Shown in pieces: positions 1 through 8,267 of a stretch of DNA of 64,000 nucleotides. Under the pieces are notes generated by a model. That model saw only the letters and a list, made by a program, of their open reading frames with translations. It was not told the origin of the DNA and did not search any database. Source of the stretch: Chloroflexi bacterium HGW-Chloroflexi-10 (GTDB lineage Bacteria; Chloroflexota; Anaerolineae; Anaerolineales; Anaerolineaceae); contig PHBZ01000018.1 of assembly GCA_002840755.1 (NCBI GenBank), forward strand, positions 42,874-106,873, given 5' to 3'. The first letter of the stretch is position 1, and the number at the start of each line of letters is the position of its first letter. The translations under genes and the position numbers were made by a program.

Positions 1-1120
1 TCGATGGAATTTGTTCTGCCAATGCTTTAGCAATTTCGCGAGTTGCCAATGGTCTGGCTAATTGTTTGGATTTGGCAGCCACAGATTGTATCAATGTCGG
101 ATTCTCAATCCACATTCTTAATCCTTCAACCAACTTTTCAGGTTCCGGAGCCCAAATGCCAGCACCTTGATTCACAACATACCCCACATTACCATCTTCT
201 TGTCCTGGCATCTTACTATATAAAATCAGCGGTAACCCAGCTATAAAAGCCTCAGAAATGGTACCAGGCCCAGCTTTTGTGATAAGAACGTTGGAAGCAT
301 GCATGAATTCAGGCATTTCCCGAACAAACCCATATATCTTCACCGCAGTTTGCCAATTGTAAGATTCCAAAGAATCTTTTAAGTTCTTATTACGGCCCGC
401 AATAATAATCATTTGTATCGGTAAATGTGCCTGATCAATAGCATAAGCATGTTTCTCTAAAGGCCCCATTCCTTCTCCGCCACCTACCATTAACACTATA
501 GGCAAATTCATTCTCCAACCAAATTTTTCCCTTAATACTGACTGGGGTTTTTGAGGTTGAGTATAACGATCTGCAACTGGTTGTCCAATGACACGAATTT
601 TTCGATCTGGCAATCCGTTTTTTAAAGCCTTTTCACGGGCTGGTATCGTAGGTACAATTACCATATCAGCACCAGGATGATACCAGGCAGCATGGGTGGA
701 TACCAAATCCGTGACAACAGTAACAAAACGGGTATCTGCATTCAACCTGGCTCTCAAAACAGGCGTATTTACTAATTGATGGACAGACACAATCAAATCT
801 ACCGGTTTTTCTTTTAATAATTTCCGCAAAGATCGGCGCAGATATGGCCAAATGGCATCATAAAAAACCCGAGTTCGTCTTGGGCCATCACTGATTTTAT
901 AACCAACCTCCCACAAACGCGGCATCCGCGAAAGGTAAGGATATATTTCCGGTGCAAAATTGAGTGGGGAAGGTGCATATTCGCGAAAAATATCTACCAT
1001 CTCCGTTTCAAAAACATCAGGAAATTCCAGATTCAATGCTTCAATGATCGCTTCCGCAGCGCTACGATGTCCACCGCCCGTATCCGAAAACAAAAATAAA
1101 ATTTTTGGTTTATTCTTCAT
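1..1120 (-). CDS. MGDG synthase/MurG-like glycosyltransferase (GT28), 3' end cut by window edge
   Basis: The start is ATG at 1118-1120 and the frame stays open to the left edge, so at least 373 residues are present and the C-terminus is missing. The protein opens with KILFLFSDTGGGHRSAAEAI, the N-terminal glycine-rich 'GGGHR' motif of diacylglycerol glucosyl/galactosyl-transferases (UgtP and MGDG synthase family). A C-terminal GT-B lobe follows, with VMVGGGEGMGP and the nucleotide-sugar-binding stretch ITKAGPGTISEAFIAGLPLI. Family members transfer a hexose from a UDP-sugar to diacylglycerol at the inner face of the membrane; MurG-type activity is the alternative. The start codon overlaps the end of the DUF951 gene by 11 bp, so the two are translationally coupled. 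The exact sugar and acceptor cannot be told from sequence. Confidence 0.85.
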   Translation of the reverse strand, partial: MKNKPKILFLFSDTGGGHRSAAEAIIEALNLEFPDVFETEMVDIFREYAPSPLNFAPEIYPYLSRMPRLWEVGYKISDGPRRTRVFYDAIWPYLRRSLRKLLKEKPVDLIVSVHQLVNTPVLRARLNADTRFVTVVTDLVSTHAAWYHPGADMVIVPTIPAREKALKNGLPDRKIRVIGQPVADRYTQPQKPQSVLREKFGWRMNLPIVLMVGGGEGMGPLEKHAYAIDQAHLPIQMIIIAGRNKNLKDSLESYNWQTAVKIYGFVREMPEFMHASNVLITKAGPGTISEAFIAGLPLILYSKMPGQEDGNVGYVVNQGAGIWAPEPEKLVEGLRMWIENPTLIQSVAAKSKQLARPLATREIAKALAEQIPS

Positions 1121-1322
1121 TAGGTGAATCTGTTTGCCCTTTCTGCACAATGATCTTCAATCGTTTTGCCAGATCACGCCGGGGTAAAAGAACTCTGCGT
1201 CCGCATTGGCAACAAACCAAGCCAATATCAGCACCCATACGAACTACTTTCCAATCAAAACTTCCACATGGGTGTGGTTTTTTCAGTCGTAGGATATCAT
1301 TTAAACCTATTTCGGGTAACAC
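1110..1322 (-). CDS. DUF951 family small protein
   Basis: This is a 70-residue protein starting at GTG 1320-1322. The core LKKPHPCGSFDWKVVRMGAD followed by CCQCGRRVLLPR matches the short DUF951 family of Firmicutes and Chloroflexota, which carries a KxPHPCG motif and a CxxCG zinc-ribbon-like knuckle. Its function is unknown. Its last codons overlap the start of the glycosyltransferase gene, so it is the first gene of a two-gene unit. The GTG start is the one that leaves a family-typical length; I see only a weak ribosome binding site (GGGTGG about 12 bases upstream). Confidence 0.8.
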   Translation of the reverse strand: MLPEIGLNDILRLKKPHPCGSFDWKVVRMGADIGLVCCQCGRRVLLPRRDLAKRLKIIVQKGQTDSPNEE

Positions 1323-1370
1323 GGTTCGATTATACCACCCATGATATAATCGAAAAAATAAGGAAAACCT

Positions 1371-2009
1371 ATGTCATCCTCCATTCTTCTTGCAAGATTC
1401 ATCATCTTATTGTTTGGATTTCCGATCCATGAAATGGCTCATGCTTGGACTGCTTATTATTTTGGGGATGATACACCCAAAAACCACGGCCGTCTATCAT
1501 TTAATCCCCTAGTTCACCTGGATCTTTTCGGCAGTCTTTTAATCCTGGTGGCCGGGTTTGGATGGGCAAAACCTGTACCGGTCAACCCCTACATTTTGCG
1601 TAAACACTCAAAGTATGCCAACATGTTGGTTTCTCTGGCAGGTCCAATCTCGAATTTACTGATGGCTTTGCTTGCCGCTATTCCAATCCAACTCGGTTTG
1701 GTGAAATACCAAGGATTTTCTTCCGGATTCACTATGCCTAATTTATTTGAATTTCTTTTTTATTTTATCCTGACGAATATTTTACTAATGGTATTTAACT
1801 TAATCCCGCTTGCACCTTTAGATGGTGAAAAGGTTTTAGAATTCTTTATACCAGATAGGTTTTTACCGATATTTGAAAAATTTCGTCAATATGGTCCAAT
1901 CGCTTTAATTATTATCATATTTTTATTACCACGTTTTGGAATTGATATCATCGGTTCTGTAATGAATCCCATCATCAGTGGTTTACTTTCAATTTTAGTC
2001 GGAGGCTGA
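1371..2009 (+). CDS. Site-2 protease family (M50) membrane metalloprotease, short form
   Basis: The protein is 212 residues and almost entirely hydrophobic. The zinc site is visible: HEMAH at residues 20-24 in the first membrane segment, and NLIPLAPLDG at 143-152, where the Asp is the third ligand in this family. The lengthy periplasmic/PDZ insert of larger S2P enzymes is absent, as in the short YwhC-like class. Such proteins cleave within membrane-spanning helices, for example of anti-sigma factors, but no substrate can be inferred here. The stop is 2 bp before the start of the TyrA-like gene, implying an operon running to the ferredoxin. Confidence 0.88.
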   Translation: MSSSILLARFIILLFGFPIHEMAHAWTAYYFGDDTPKNHGRLSFNPLVHLDLFGSLLILVAGFGWAKPVPVNPYILRKHSKYANMLVSLAGPISNLLMALLAAIPIQLGLVKYQGFSSGFTMPNLFEFLFYFILTNILLMVFNLIPLAPLDGEKVLEFFIPDRFLPIFEKFRQYGPIALIIIIFLLPRFGIDIIGSVMNPIISGLLSILVGG

Positions 2010-2011
2010 AC

Positions 2012-2995
2012 ATGCATATTCAATTGACCGTGATTGGATTGGACAAAATTGGCACGTCAATCGGTCTTGCCCTGAAGCCACATATTGAACATATTCATCG
2101 TGTCGGGCATGATCGCAAGGGCGAAAATCATAAAAAAGCTATCGATTTAGGAGCTTTTGACGAAACGCCTAGTAATATCAAATCGGCGGTAGAAAATGCA
2201 GATATTGTTATCCTGGCTGTTCCAATTGATGAAATCCTCGAGACAATCGAATTTATTACCCCCAGCCTGAAAGCTGGAACCGTCCTAATGGATACCTCCC
2301 CCTTAAAAATATCTATCTCGAATTTTGTAACAAAACATTTACCAGAAGAACGGCATTTTGTTACTTTTCAACCTACCATTAATCCAATGTACTTGCATGA
2401 AAGCGGCAGAGGAATTGAAAATGCTCATGAGGATTTATTCAAAAATTCGAAAATCATTATCACCAGCTCACCTTCAACCAATGGTGAAGCATTAAAATTA
2501 GCCGCAGACCTGGCCAAATTCGTCGGGTCACAACCATTCTTTGCAGATCCCTTTGAAATTGATGGATTGATTGCAGCTACAGAAATCTTGCCTCAGATTA
2601 CGGCAGCAGCCTATATCCATGCAGTAACCGAACAAGCTGGTTGGGTGGAAGGGCGTAAAGTGGCAGGCAGTTCATTTCAATCTCTTTCTCAAAATTTATA
2701 TCTTATAAATGAAAGAGAGTTTTTCGGAAGAGCAGCAACCCAGAATAAAGAAAACACAATTCGAGTCATTAACAACCTGATCATCTCTTTAATCAATATT
2801 CGCGATCAGATTGAGCATGATGAAGGTCATACTATTGAGCAATGGTTTAAAACAGCCAAAGAAAACCATGAAAAATGGCTCAGGGAAAGACACCAAGCGA
2901 ATTGGGATCAGGTAGAAGATTACAGCCAAGTGCCTACATCCGGTGAATTTCTGGGAAAAATGTTTGGTTTTGGTAAAAGGAAGAAAGAAAAATAA
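2012..2995 (+). CDS. TyrA-like (prephenate dehydrogenase family) protein lacking the catalytic histidine
   Basis: The protein is 327 residues with an N-terminal Rossmann fold (VIGLDKIGTSIGLAL at residues 7-21), a VILAVPIDEIL strand and a helical C-terminal domain laid out as in prephenate/arogenate dehydrogenases. The family motif HPMAG, whose His abstracts the substrate hydroxyl proton, reads FQPTINP here (Q120-P121), so the catalytic His is replaced by Gln. The C-terminus also carries an extra basic tail (FGFGKRKKEK). It is therefore probably not a tyrosine-biosynthesis enzyme; an NAD(P)-binding paralogue of unknown substrate is more likely. No aromatic-pathway genes lie nearby. It follows the M50 protease by 2 bp and is followed at 8 bp by the galactokinase fusion. 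Confidence 0.75.
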   Translation: MHIQLTVIGLDKIGTSIGLALKPHIEHIHRVGHDRKGENHKKAIDLGAFDETPSNIKSAVENADIVILAVPIDEILETIEFITPSLKAGTVLMDTSPLKISISNFVTKHLPEERHFVTFQPTINPMYLHESGRGIENAHEDLFKNSKIIITSSPSTNGEALKLAADLAKFVGSQPFFADPFEIDGLIAATEILPQITAAAYIHAVTEQAGWVEGRKVAGSSFQSLSQNLYLINEREFFGRAATQNKENTIRVINNLIISLINIRDQIEHDEGHTIEQWFKTAKENHEKWLRERHQANWDQVEDYSQVPTSGEFLGKMFGFGKRKKEK

Positions 2996-3002
2996 GATCA
3001 CT

Positions 3003-4421
3003 TTGAAAAGACCAGTATATTGCTACATCTTGCGTTGTGCAAATCAGGCATATTATGTGGGTTGGACCATGGATATATTCAGAAGAACTTCCCAACACAA
3101 TCGCGGTACGGGAGCTCGTTACACAAAAATGAATAGTCCGGTCGAATTGGTCTATTGGGAAACACAGTCAGATAAAAAAACTGCCCAAAAAAGGGAATTA
3201 GTCCTGAAAAAATTAGGTCATAACAAAAAACACCAACTCATTTATGGAAACCCGAAAATTATGAAACCAGCATTTGATCCTTTTCAATACGAATATTATA
3301 TTGTTGCGCCAGGCAGAGTGAATTTATTAGGAGAGCATGTTGACTATAATGGCGGTCCGGTATTACCGGCTGCAATTGATAGACAGATGAATATTAGCGC
3401 AAACCCAAGAAAAGACAACATCCTCCATTTGAAGGCATTGGATCTTACCGAAGAAACATGGATTTCACTCGATCAATTGGATGAAAAAATCGATGTTAAT
3501 GGCAACCCCCTGCCTGATTGGGCTTTGTATCCAGCGGGCATCGCCTGGATTGCGCAGAAACGTTCGTATCCAATTTCCGGTGTAGATGCAATTTTCACCT
3601 CCAACATACCAATAGGATCAGGTTTGAGTTCATCAGCTGCCATGGAGGTTGGTTTTGCTGCTCTATGGAGAGAACTAGACGGTTGGAAACTGGACAACCT
3701 GGAATTAGCAATACTTTGTCAACAGGCAGAGAACCAATACGTTGGCGTGAATTGTGGATTAATGGATCAATTTGCATCAGCAAACGGTGTTGTTGGTTCT
3801 GCTCTTTATTTCAACACCAATAACCTGGATTGGAAAGCTGTAAATCTACCTCCATCTGTTTCTATTGTGATAGCGGATTCTAAAAAACGCCGATCTTTAT
3901 CGACCTCAGGCTACAATGACCGGCGCACATCCTGTGAAGAAGCAGTCGCGATATTAAAGCAAAACTTACCTTCCATCAATAATTTACGCGATGTAACTAT
4001 CCATGATTTTTCCCAAAACTCCTACATGCTTAATCCAATACAATTCAAGCGAGCCAGACATGTTGTTGAAGAATGCCACCGAGTAGATCAGGCAATGGAA
4101 TCCCTATCAAAAAATGATATCATCCAATTTGGTGAACTAATGAAACAAGGTCACCAATCTTTAAAAGATCTTTATGAAGTTAGCCTACCGGAATTGGACA
4201 CCTTAGTAAATATTGCCAATGCCTTACCTGGTTGCTTTGGTGCACGGTTGACAGGTGCTGGTTTTGGCGGCTGTACTGTCTCTCTCGTAGAAGAAAAGCA
4301 TGCGAAAAACTTTGTTGAACAACTTAAGGATGGTTATAAAAAAGCAACAGGCATTGAAGCGGATATCTATATATGTAAAGCCACCCAGGGTGTACATGTC
4401 GAATGGCGAAAACCAAGTTAA
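3003..4421 (+). CDS. GIY-YIG nuclease domain fused to galactokinase
   Basis: One uninterrupted frame encodes two domains. Residues ~4-80 are a GIY-YIG (URI/YhbQ-like) module: YCYIL, then YYVGWT, Arg27, His32 and the conserved Glu in KKTAQKREL. From residue ~86 a complete galactokinase follows: APGRVNLLGEHVDYNGG (substrate loop), IPIGSGLSSSAAME (ATP loop), NCGLMDQFAS (catalytic Asp) and ARLTGAGFGGCTVS (GHMP motif 3). Galactokinase makes galactose 1-phosphate for the Leloir pathway. TTG at 3003 is chosen as start because it opens the nuclease domain and lies ~17 bp after AAGGAAG; an ATG at 2943 in the same frame would overlap the previous gene by 53 bp. The ATG at 3260, where a stand-alone GalK would begin, has no good ribosome binding site. 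Confidence 0.85.
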   Translation: MKRPVYCYILRCANQAYYVGWTMDIFRRTSQHNRGTGARYTKMNSPVELVYWETQSDKKTAQKRELVLKKLGHNKKHQLIYGNPKIMKPAFDPFQYEYYIVAPGRVNLLGEHVDYNGGPVLPAAIDRQMNISANPRKDNILHLKALDLTEETWISLDQLDEKIDVNGNPLPDWALYPAGIAWIAQKRSYPISGVDAIFTSNIPIGSGLSSSAAMEVGFAALWRELDGWKLDNLELAILCQQAENQYVGVNCGLMDQFASANGVVGSALYFNTNNLDWKAVNLPPSVSIVIADSKKRRSLSTSGYNDRRTSCEEAVAILKQNLPSINNLRDVTIHDFSQNSYMLNPIQFKRARHVVEECHRVDQAMESLSKNDIIQFGELMKQGHQSLKDLYEVSLPELDTLVNIANALPGCFGARLTGAGFGGCTVSLVEEKHAKNFVEQLKDGYKKATGIEADIYICKATQGVHVEWRKPS

Positions 4422-4435
4422 CTGTAATCCATAAA

Positions 4436-4981
4436 ATGACTTTTTGTCAAAAATATATAATTTTGTTTGTCGCTTTAATATCGATAAGTTTTGCAAGTTG
4501 TTCATCGCCAAACCAATCAGATCAAATCAAAACACAGGTACTTCCTGCGACTCCTCCAGAATGTAACTCTTCGTTGTTAACAACATACGCCCACCTCAAT
4601 CAAAATGGTCTATTGTTTCAAGGCAATTTTAATATTAGTAATTATGAGAATTTTACATGCAATATTGTTGCACCGATATCAATAACCATCCTATCTGACA
4701 AAGATGAAATCATCAGTTCCACTAATTATAATAATTTTGAGTCAATCGTTTTAGAAAAAGATGATTATCTCGATGGTTACTTTGATTGGGAAAATGTTTG
4801 TGTCGAATTAATACCCAATTGGTTGCAATTTTCTTTAAATACAAATGAGTTTTCAGCTCCAATTTTGACACCACTCGAAAATCCTAACAGTGACATCATC
4901 ACAACATTACCACCCTGCACAGATGCGACATTGGATTCAAAATTACAAATAACGAAAATAATAAAAAATTCGGGAGAATAG
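4436..4981 (+). CDS. Small lipoprotein of unknown function
   Basis: A signal peptide (FCQKYIILFVALISISFASC) ends in a lipobox Cys, so the mature protein should be membrane-anchored outside the cytoplasm. The remainder (~160 residues) is rich in Asn, Ser and Thr, has a few Cys, and shows beta-type alternation without a family I recognise. An in-frame ATG at 4403 would overlap the galactokinase end by 19 bp; 4436 is preferred because the signal peptide begins there. It sits between the galactokinase fusion and the ferredoxin. Confidence 0.6.
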   Translation: MTFCQKYIILFVALISISFASCSSPNQSDQIKTQVLPATPPECNSSLLTTYAHLNQNGLLFQGNFNISNYENFTCNIVAPISITILSDKDEIISSTNYNNFESIVLEKDDYLDGYFDWENVCVELIPNWLQFSLNTNEFSAPILTPLENPNSDIITTLPPCTDATLDSKLQITKIIKNSGE

Positions 4982-5049
4982 TAATTTTCATCTCTTCCTA
5001 AATATCATATATAATTAAACTAAGCGGCAAAGTATCATTGGAGGATATC

Positions 5050-5250
5050 ATGAAAGTTGTAGTAGATCCAGATATATGTCTGGGTTGTGGGGTGTGCGAA
5101 AGTATTGCACCCAATATATTTATCCTTGGTGATGAGGTATATGCCAAAGTCATCATGAACCCTGTTCCGGAACAATTGAGAGATGTTGTTGAGGAAGCGG
5201 TTTCGGAATGTCCAGAGGAAGCCATCAGCATCATCGAAGATGAAGACTAA
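5050..5250 (+). CDS. [4Fe-4S] ferredoxin, single-cluster type
   Basis: The protein is 66 residues. VDPDICLGCGVCESIAP supplies three Cys (CxxCxxC) and SECPEEAI the fourth, the pattern of Thermotoga/Desulfovibrio-type monocluster ferredoxins. The abundant acidic residues (EEAVSECPEE, IIEDED) are typical of soluble low-potential electron carriers. The start ATG at 5050 has TTGGAGG 6 bp upstream, so the longer in-frame start at 5038 is not needed. A strong terminator follows directly. It could serve the hydrogenase encoded later in this window, but that is only a guess. Confidence 0.9.
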   Translation: MKVVVDPDICLGCGVCESIAPNIFILGDEVYAKVIMNPVPEQLRDVVEEAVSECPEEAISIIEDED

Positions 5251-5284
5251 AAAACAGGCCCTGTGTTCGGGGCCTGTTTTTTAG
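5251..5284 (+). terminator. Rho-independent terminator after ferredoxin
   Basis: A perfect stem AAAACAGGCCC / GGGCCTGTTTT with a short loop is followed by a T run, immediately after the ferredoxin stop codon. It ends the plus-strand unit that begins with the M50 protease. Confidence 0.85.
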
Positions 5285-5308
5285 TCTTCATTAATTTTTT
5301 TCTTAAAT

Positions 5309-5857
5309 CTAATCAAAGAAAAGCGGTAAATGACCTAAAGCGACAATTCCGCTCCAGTCATCCGGATCACCTTCAGTAAAAACTGCTGCTTCTCCCACAA
5401 TCGTAGCACCGGCCATAGCCATTAATTTGCGCATCCCCTCCAATGTTGACCCGGTACTTATCACATCGTCGACAATTAATACTCTTTTTCCTTCCACAAG
5501 CCTAAAATCTTTCTCATCGAGAATTAGTGATTGAACAGCGCCTGTGGTTATCGAATTAGTTTCCACACGCAATGCTTCTCCCATGTACGGTTTATAGGAT
5601 TTTCTTAGAACAATGTATTTTTGATTCCGAAGGACAGACATTGCATGCGCTAAAGGAATGCTTTTAGATTCAGCAGTGACAATTAAATCGTAATTTAATT
5701 TATCCATTTTTTCATTTAAAACTTTTGCGCTGGCTTCAACCAATTCGGTGTCACCCAGAATATTCAGAACAGCTATTCTAAGCCCTGGTTTTACCTCAAA
5801 TAATGGCAATTCGCGATGAACTCCAGCAATTTCTACAGAGTATGTATCTCTCTTCAT
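5309..5857 (-). CDS. Adenine phosphoribosyltransferase-like PRTase
   Basis: The 182-residue protein carries the type I PRTase PRPP loop as VLIVDDVISTGSTLEGM and a flexible-loop/substrate region (AESKSIPLAHAMS, VLRKSYKPYM). Organisation and length match adenine phosphoribosyltransferase and related purine PRTases, which convert a base plus PRPP to the nucleotide. The exact base is uncertain because xanthine PRTases look similar. ATG at 5857 is preceded by AAAGGAG. It is divergent from the nicotinate phosphoribosyltransferase-like gene, so two PRPP-dependent salvage enzymes sit back to back. Confidence 0.75.
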   Translation of the reverse strand: MKRDTYSVEIAGVHRELPLFEVKPGLRIAVLNILGDTELVEASAKVLNEKMDKLNYDLIVTAESKSIPLAHAMSVLRNQKYIVLRKSYKPYMGEALRVETNSITTGAVQSLILDEKDFRLVEGKRVLIVDDVISTGSTLEGMRKLMAMAGATIVGEAAVFTEGDPDDWSGIVALGHLPLFFD

Positions 5858-5973
5858 TCAAACTTCTCCTTTAGCAAAGTCATATCAAAAATTAGTTTAT
5901 CACAAATCAATTTTTATGATGAAAAAAGAATATAATAAATCGCACAAAACTCTTGTCGATAAAAGGAGAACTA

Positions 5974-7317
5974 ATGAGTATTTTTGATGGCAAGCGGTTG
6001 GATAATGAAACCTTTAAACTGGATGCTGAAAGGATGCGTGCTGGCTGGTATACAGACAAATATTTTACCAATATTATGATTATGTTGGAACAATTATCCA
6101 GGGAAAACTATTTTTTTGATGGAGAAGTTTCGCGCCTTCCTCATCACTTGAAAGATCAAAGAATTTGCAATGGAGATGTCGAAGTGGAAATGCAATGGTT
6201 TACACGCCGTCAGGGTGAAACCATTATAGTCGGTGTTGATAAAGCTATTGCGATGTTAAAACACTGTACCGGATATTGGAATAACAATGAATTTATCAAC
6301 ACACATGAAAATTTACAGGTTTGGGCAGTCCAGGATGGTTCAAAAGTAACTGGTGACGGGGAACCTCTGCATGTCAAACCTATTTTAAGAGTCCGTGGTC
6401 GATACCGTGATTTTGCTATACTGGAGACACCCACCTTGGGAATTTTAACGCGCGCCAGCCGGGTTGCCTCTAATGTCTATCAAACACTCCTGGCAGCGCG
6501 CGGAAAACCGGTCCTGTTCTTTCCAGCTCGCTTCGACTTACACGAGGTTCAGGCTGCTGATGGCTACGCTTACAATATTGCTGTTCAGCGCTACAACCTC
6601 GACTTTGCGGACACGCTGGGACCTTTCGTTTCAACGGATGCCCAAGGTGATTGGTGGGGTGGATCGGGCGGTGGTACGGTTGCGCACGCGGCAATTGCTT
6701 CTTTTCTGGGAGATACAGCTACTGCTATGTTATCTTTCGCCAGGTTACTACCCGCACCAATCCCCAGAATAGCATTGGTCGATTTCAATAACGATTGCGT
6801 CAATGATTCTAAAAAGGTATGCCACAGAATGTTTCTTGAGTATATGGCGCACATTGAGAATGGAGAAGTTGAAGAGGCAATTCGTTACATATTGTATGGT
6901 GTAAGGCTGGATACGAGTGGATCTTTGCGGGATATTTCAGTTCCTCCTTTAGGTGATCCGGCTCTCGATTTGGGTGTAAACCCCCGTCTGGTCTTTTATG
7001 TACGTCAGGGTCTCGATCTTGCCTGGAAAGAATGGAATCTGCCCGAAAAATGGCAAAACACAGCGCAGGATTATTGTCATAAGGTAAAAATTGTAGTCTC
7101 AGGCGGTTTTAATCCTGAAAAGATAAACCGTTTTGAAAAGTTAAAGGTACCTGTTGACATTTACGCTGTCGGTTCATATCTCTTTGATAATCATGGAGTC
7201 ACCACTACCGATTTCACAGCAGATGTAGTGCGGGTAAAAGTAAATGGTGATTGGATTGATATGGCAAAAATTGGTAGGAAGCAATTGGAAAATTCAGAAT
7301 TGGAACGAGTTTGGTAA
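5974..7317 (+). CDS. Nicotinate phosphoribosyltransferase-like enzyme
   Basis: The protein is about 447 residues from the ATG at 5974, which follows AAAGGAG by a normal spacing; an in-frame start at 5953 lacks one. The N-terminus (MRAGWYTDKYFTN) matches the NAPRTase tyrosine-rich opening. GGTVAHAAIASFLGD and RIALVDFNNDCVND correspond to the GT-x-AH and LVDT motifs, and VVSGGFNPEKI to the phosphate-binding strand. Family members make nicotinate mononucleotide from nicotinate and PRPP in NAD salvage. The shorter archaeal-like form is the closest layout. It is monocistronic and ends at a strong palindromic terminator shared with prmA. Confidence 0.8.
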   Translation: MSIFDGKRLDNETFKLDAERMRAGWYTDKYFTNIMIMLEQLSRENYFFDGEVSRLPHHLKDQRICNGDVEVEMQWFTRRQGETIIVGVDKAIAMLKHCTGYWNNNEFINTHENLQVWAVQDGSKVTGDGEPLHVKPILRVRGRYRDFAILETPTLGILTRASRVASNVYQTLLAARGKPVLFFPARFDLHEVQAADGYAYNIAVQRYNLDFADTLGPFVSTDAQGDWWGGSGGGTVAHAAIASFLGDTATAMLSFARLLPAPIPRIALVDFNNDCVNDSKKVCHRMFLEYMAHIENGEVEEAIRYILYGVRLDTSGSLRDISVPPLGDPALDLGVNPRLVFYVRQGLDLAWKEWNLPEKWQNTAQDYCHKVKIVVSGGFNPEKINRFEKLKVPVDIYAVGSYLFDNHGVTTTDFTADVVRVKVNGDWIDMAKIGRKQLENSELERVW

Positions 7318-7320
7318 AAG

Positions 7321-7348
7321 AAAAGCCGGCGATCGCCGGCTTTTCTTT
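7321..7348. terminator. Bidirectional terminator between nicotinate PRTase and prmA
   Basis: A perfect inverted repeat, AAAAGCCGGC-GATC-GCCGGCTTTT, is flanked by T-rich sequence on both strands. It lies between two convergent genes and should stop transcription from both sides. Confidence 0.85.
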
Positions 7349-8267
7349 ACGCTTTTTTAAATTTCAATGCAACCCAATCTTTTATCAACCGACGTTCAAT
7401 AAAAACAAAGCCTTCAGCTTCAGTTGCTGCACGCACTTCAGCTTCCTGACGATCCAAAATCCCTGAGAGGATTAAGAACCCATAAGGCTGAACCAGATCG
7501 CCCAAACCATGACCAAACAGCCTAATAATAATAGGGGCTAGAATATTTGCCATAACGACCTGTGCCGATTTAATTGAGAATTGACCAGCCAGGATTTCTG
7601 CTACCGAACCTTCACCTGCTTCAACTTGTTCACCTACATCATTGGCTTCGGCATTCTTCTTTGTCGCAACAATGGATGGCTGATCTAGATCAACACCCAG
7701 CGCTTTTTCAGCGCCTAGTTTTATAGCAGCGATGGATAAAATCCCGGACCCACAACCCACATCAATGATACGATCTCCGGGTTGAATAACTGTTTCGGCT
7801 AAGGCCATGCATAACTGGGTTGTAGGGTGTGTGCCGGTTCCAAAAGCCATAGAAGGATCAATTTTGACAGCAATGCGTTCAGGATACGGATTTTCAAGCC
7901 ATGCAGGCAGGATTAAAAGCTTTTCACCAATTTGAATTGGTTGATAGTGTTGTTTCCAACTTTCCATCCAATTCTGGTTGGCAATCACCCGATAAGTGGG
8001 TGCTGGAACTGGTTGTATCTGACTCAGATGCCAAAGCCCTTCTTCGATCATCCGCCGCTTTTCTTCAACTGTGTCATCGTTTTCCAAATATCCAAAAACA
8101 CGAATTGGTCCATAAGCCAAAGGAATTTCTTCAGCATCATCATATTTCACGTCAGTTTCAGTAACAACACCCTGGGTAACATAGCGTGCTAAAACCTCGG
8201 AAACTGCTTCAGCCAATTCGCCATCGCATACAATCGTTATCTCCAGCCAGGACATCTCATCAACCAC
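7347..8267 (-). CDS. prmA: Ribosomal protein L11 methyltransferase
   Basis: The 306-residue protein has an N-terminal substrate-recruitment domain ([19 protein letters not shown]) and a class I SAM-dependent methyltransferase domain: [34 protein letters not shown] (SAM loop) and [11 protein letters not shown]. PrmA trimethylates ribosomal protein L11. The start is GTG at 8265-8267, seven bases after AAGGAGG and overlapping the dnaJ stop; the ATG at 8255 is too far from that site. It is the last gene of the hrcA operon, a linkage also common in Firmicutes. Confidence 0.93.
   Translation of the reverse strand: MVDEMSWLEITIVCDGELAEAVSEVLARYVTQGVVTETDVKYDDAEEIPLAYGPIRVFGYLENDDTVEEKRRMIEEGLWHLSQIQPVPAPTYRVIANQNWMESWKQHYQPIQIGEKLLILPAWLENPYPERIAVKIDPSMAFGTGTHPTTQLCMALAETVIQPGDRIIDVGCGSGILSIAAIKLGAEKALGVDLDQPSIVATKKNAEANDVGEQVEAGEGSVAEILAGQFSIKSAQVVMANILAPIIIRLFGHGLGDLVQPYGFLILSGILDRQEAEVRAATEAEGFVFIERRLIKDWVALKFKKA

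Noticed and set aside
2943..3002. Start of the galactokinase fusion at ATG 2943
   Set aside because: It would overlap the preceding gene by 53 bp and adds a basic leader outside the GIY-YIG domain; TTG 3003 is preferred, though not proven.
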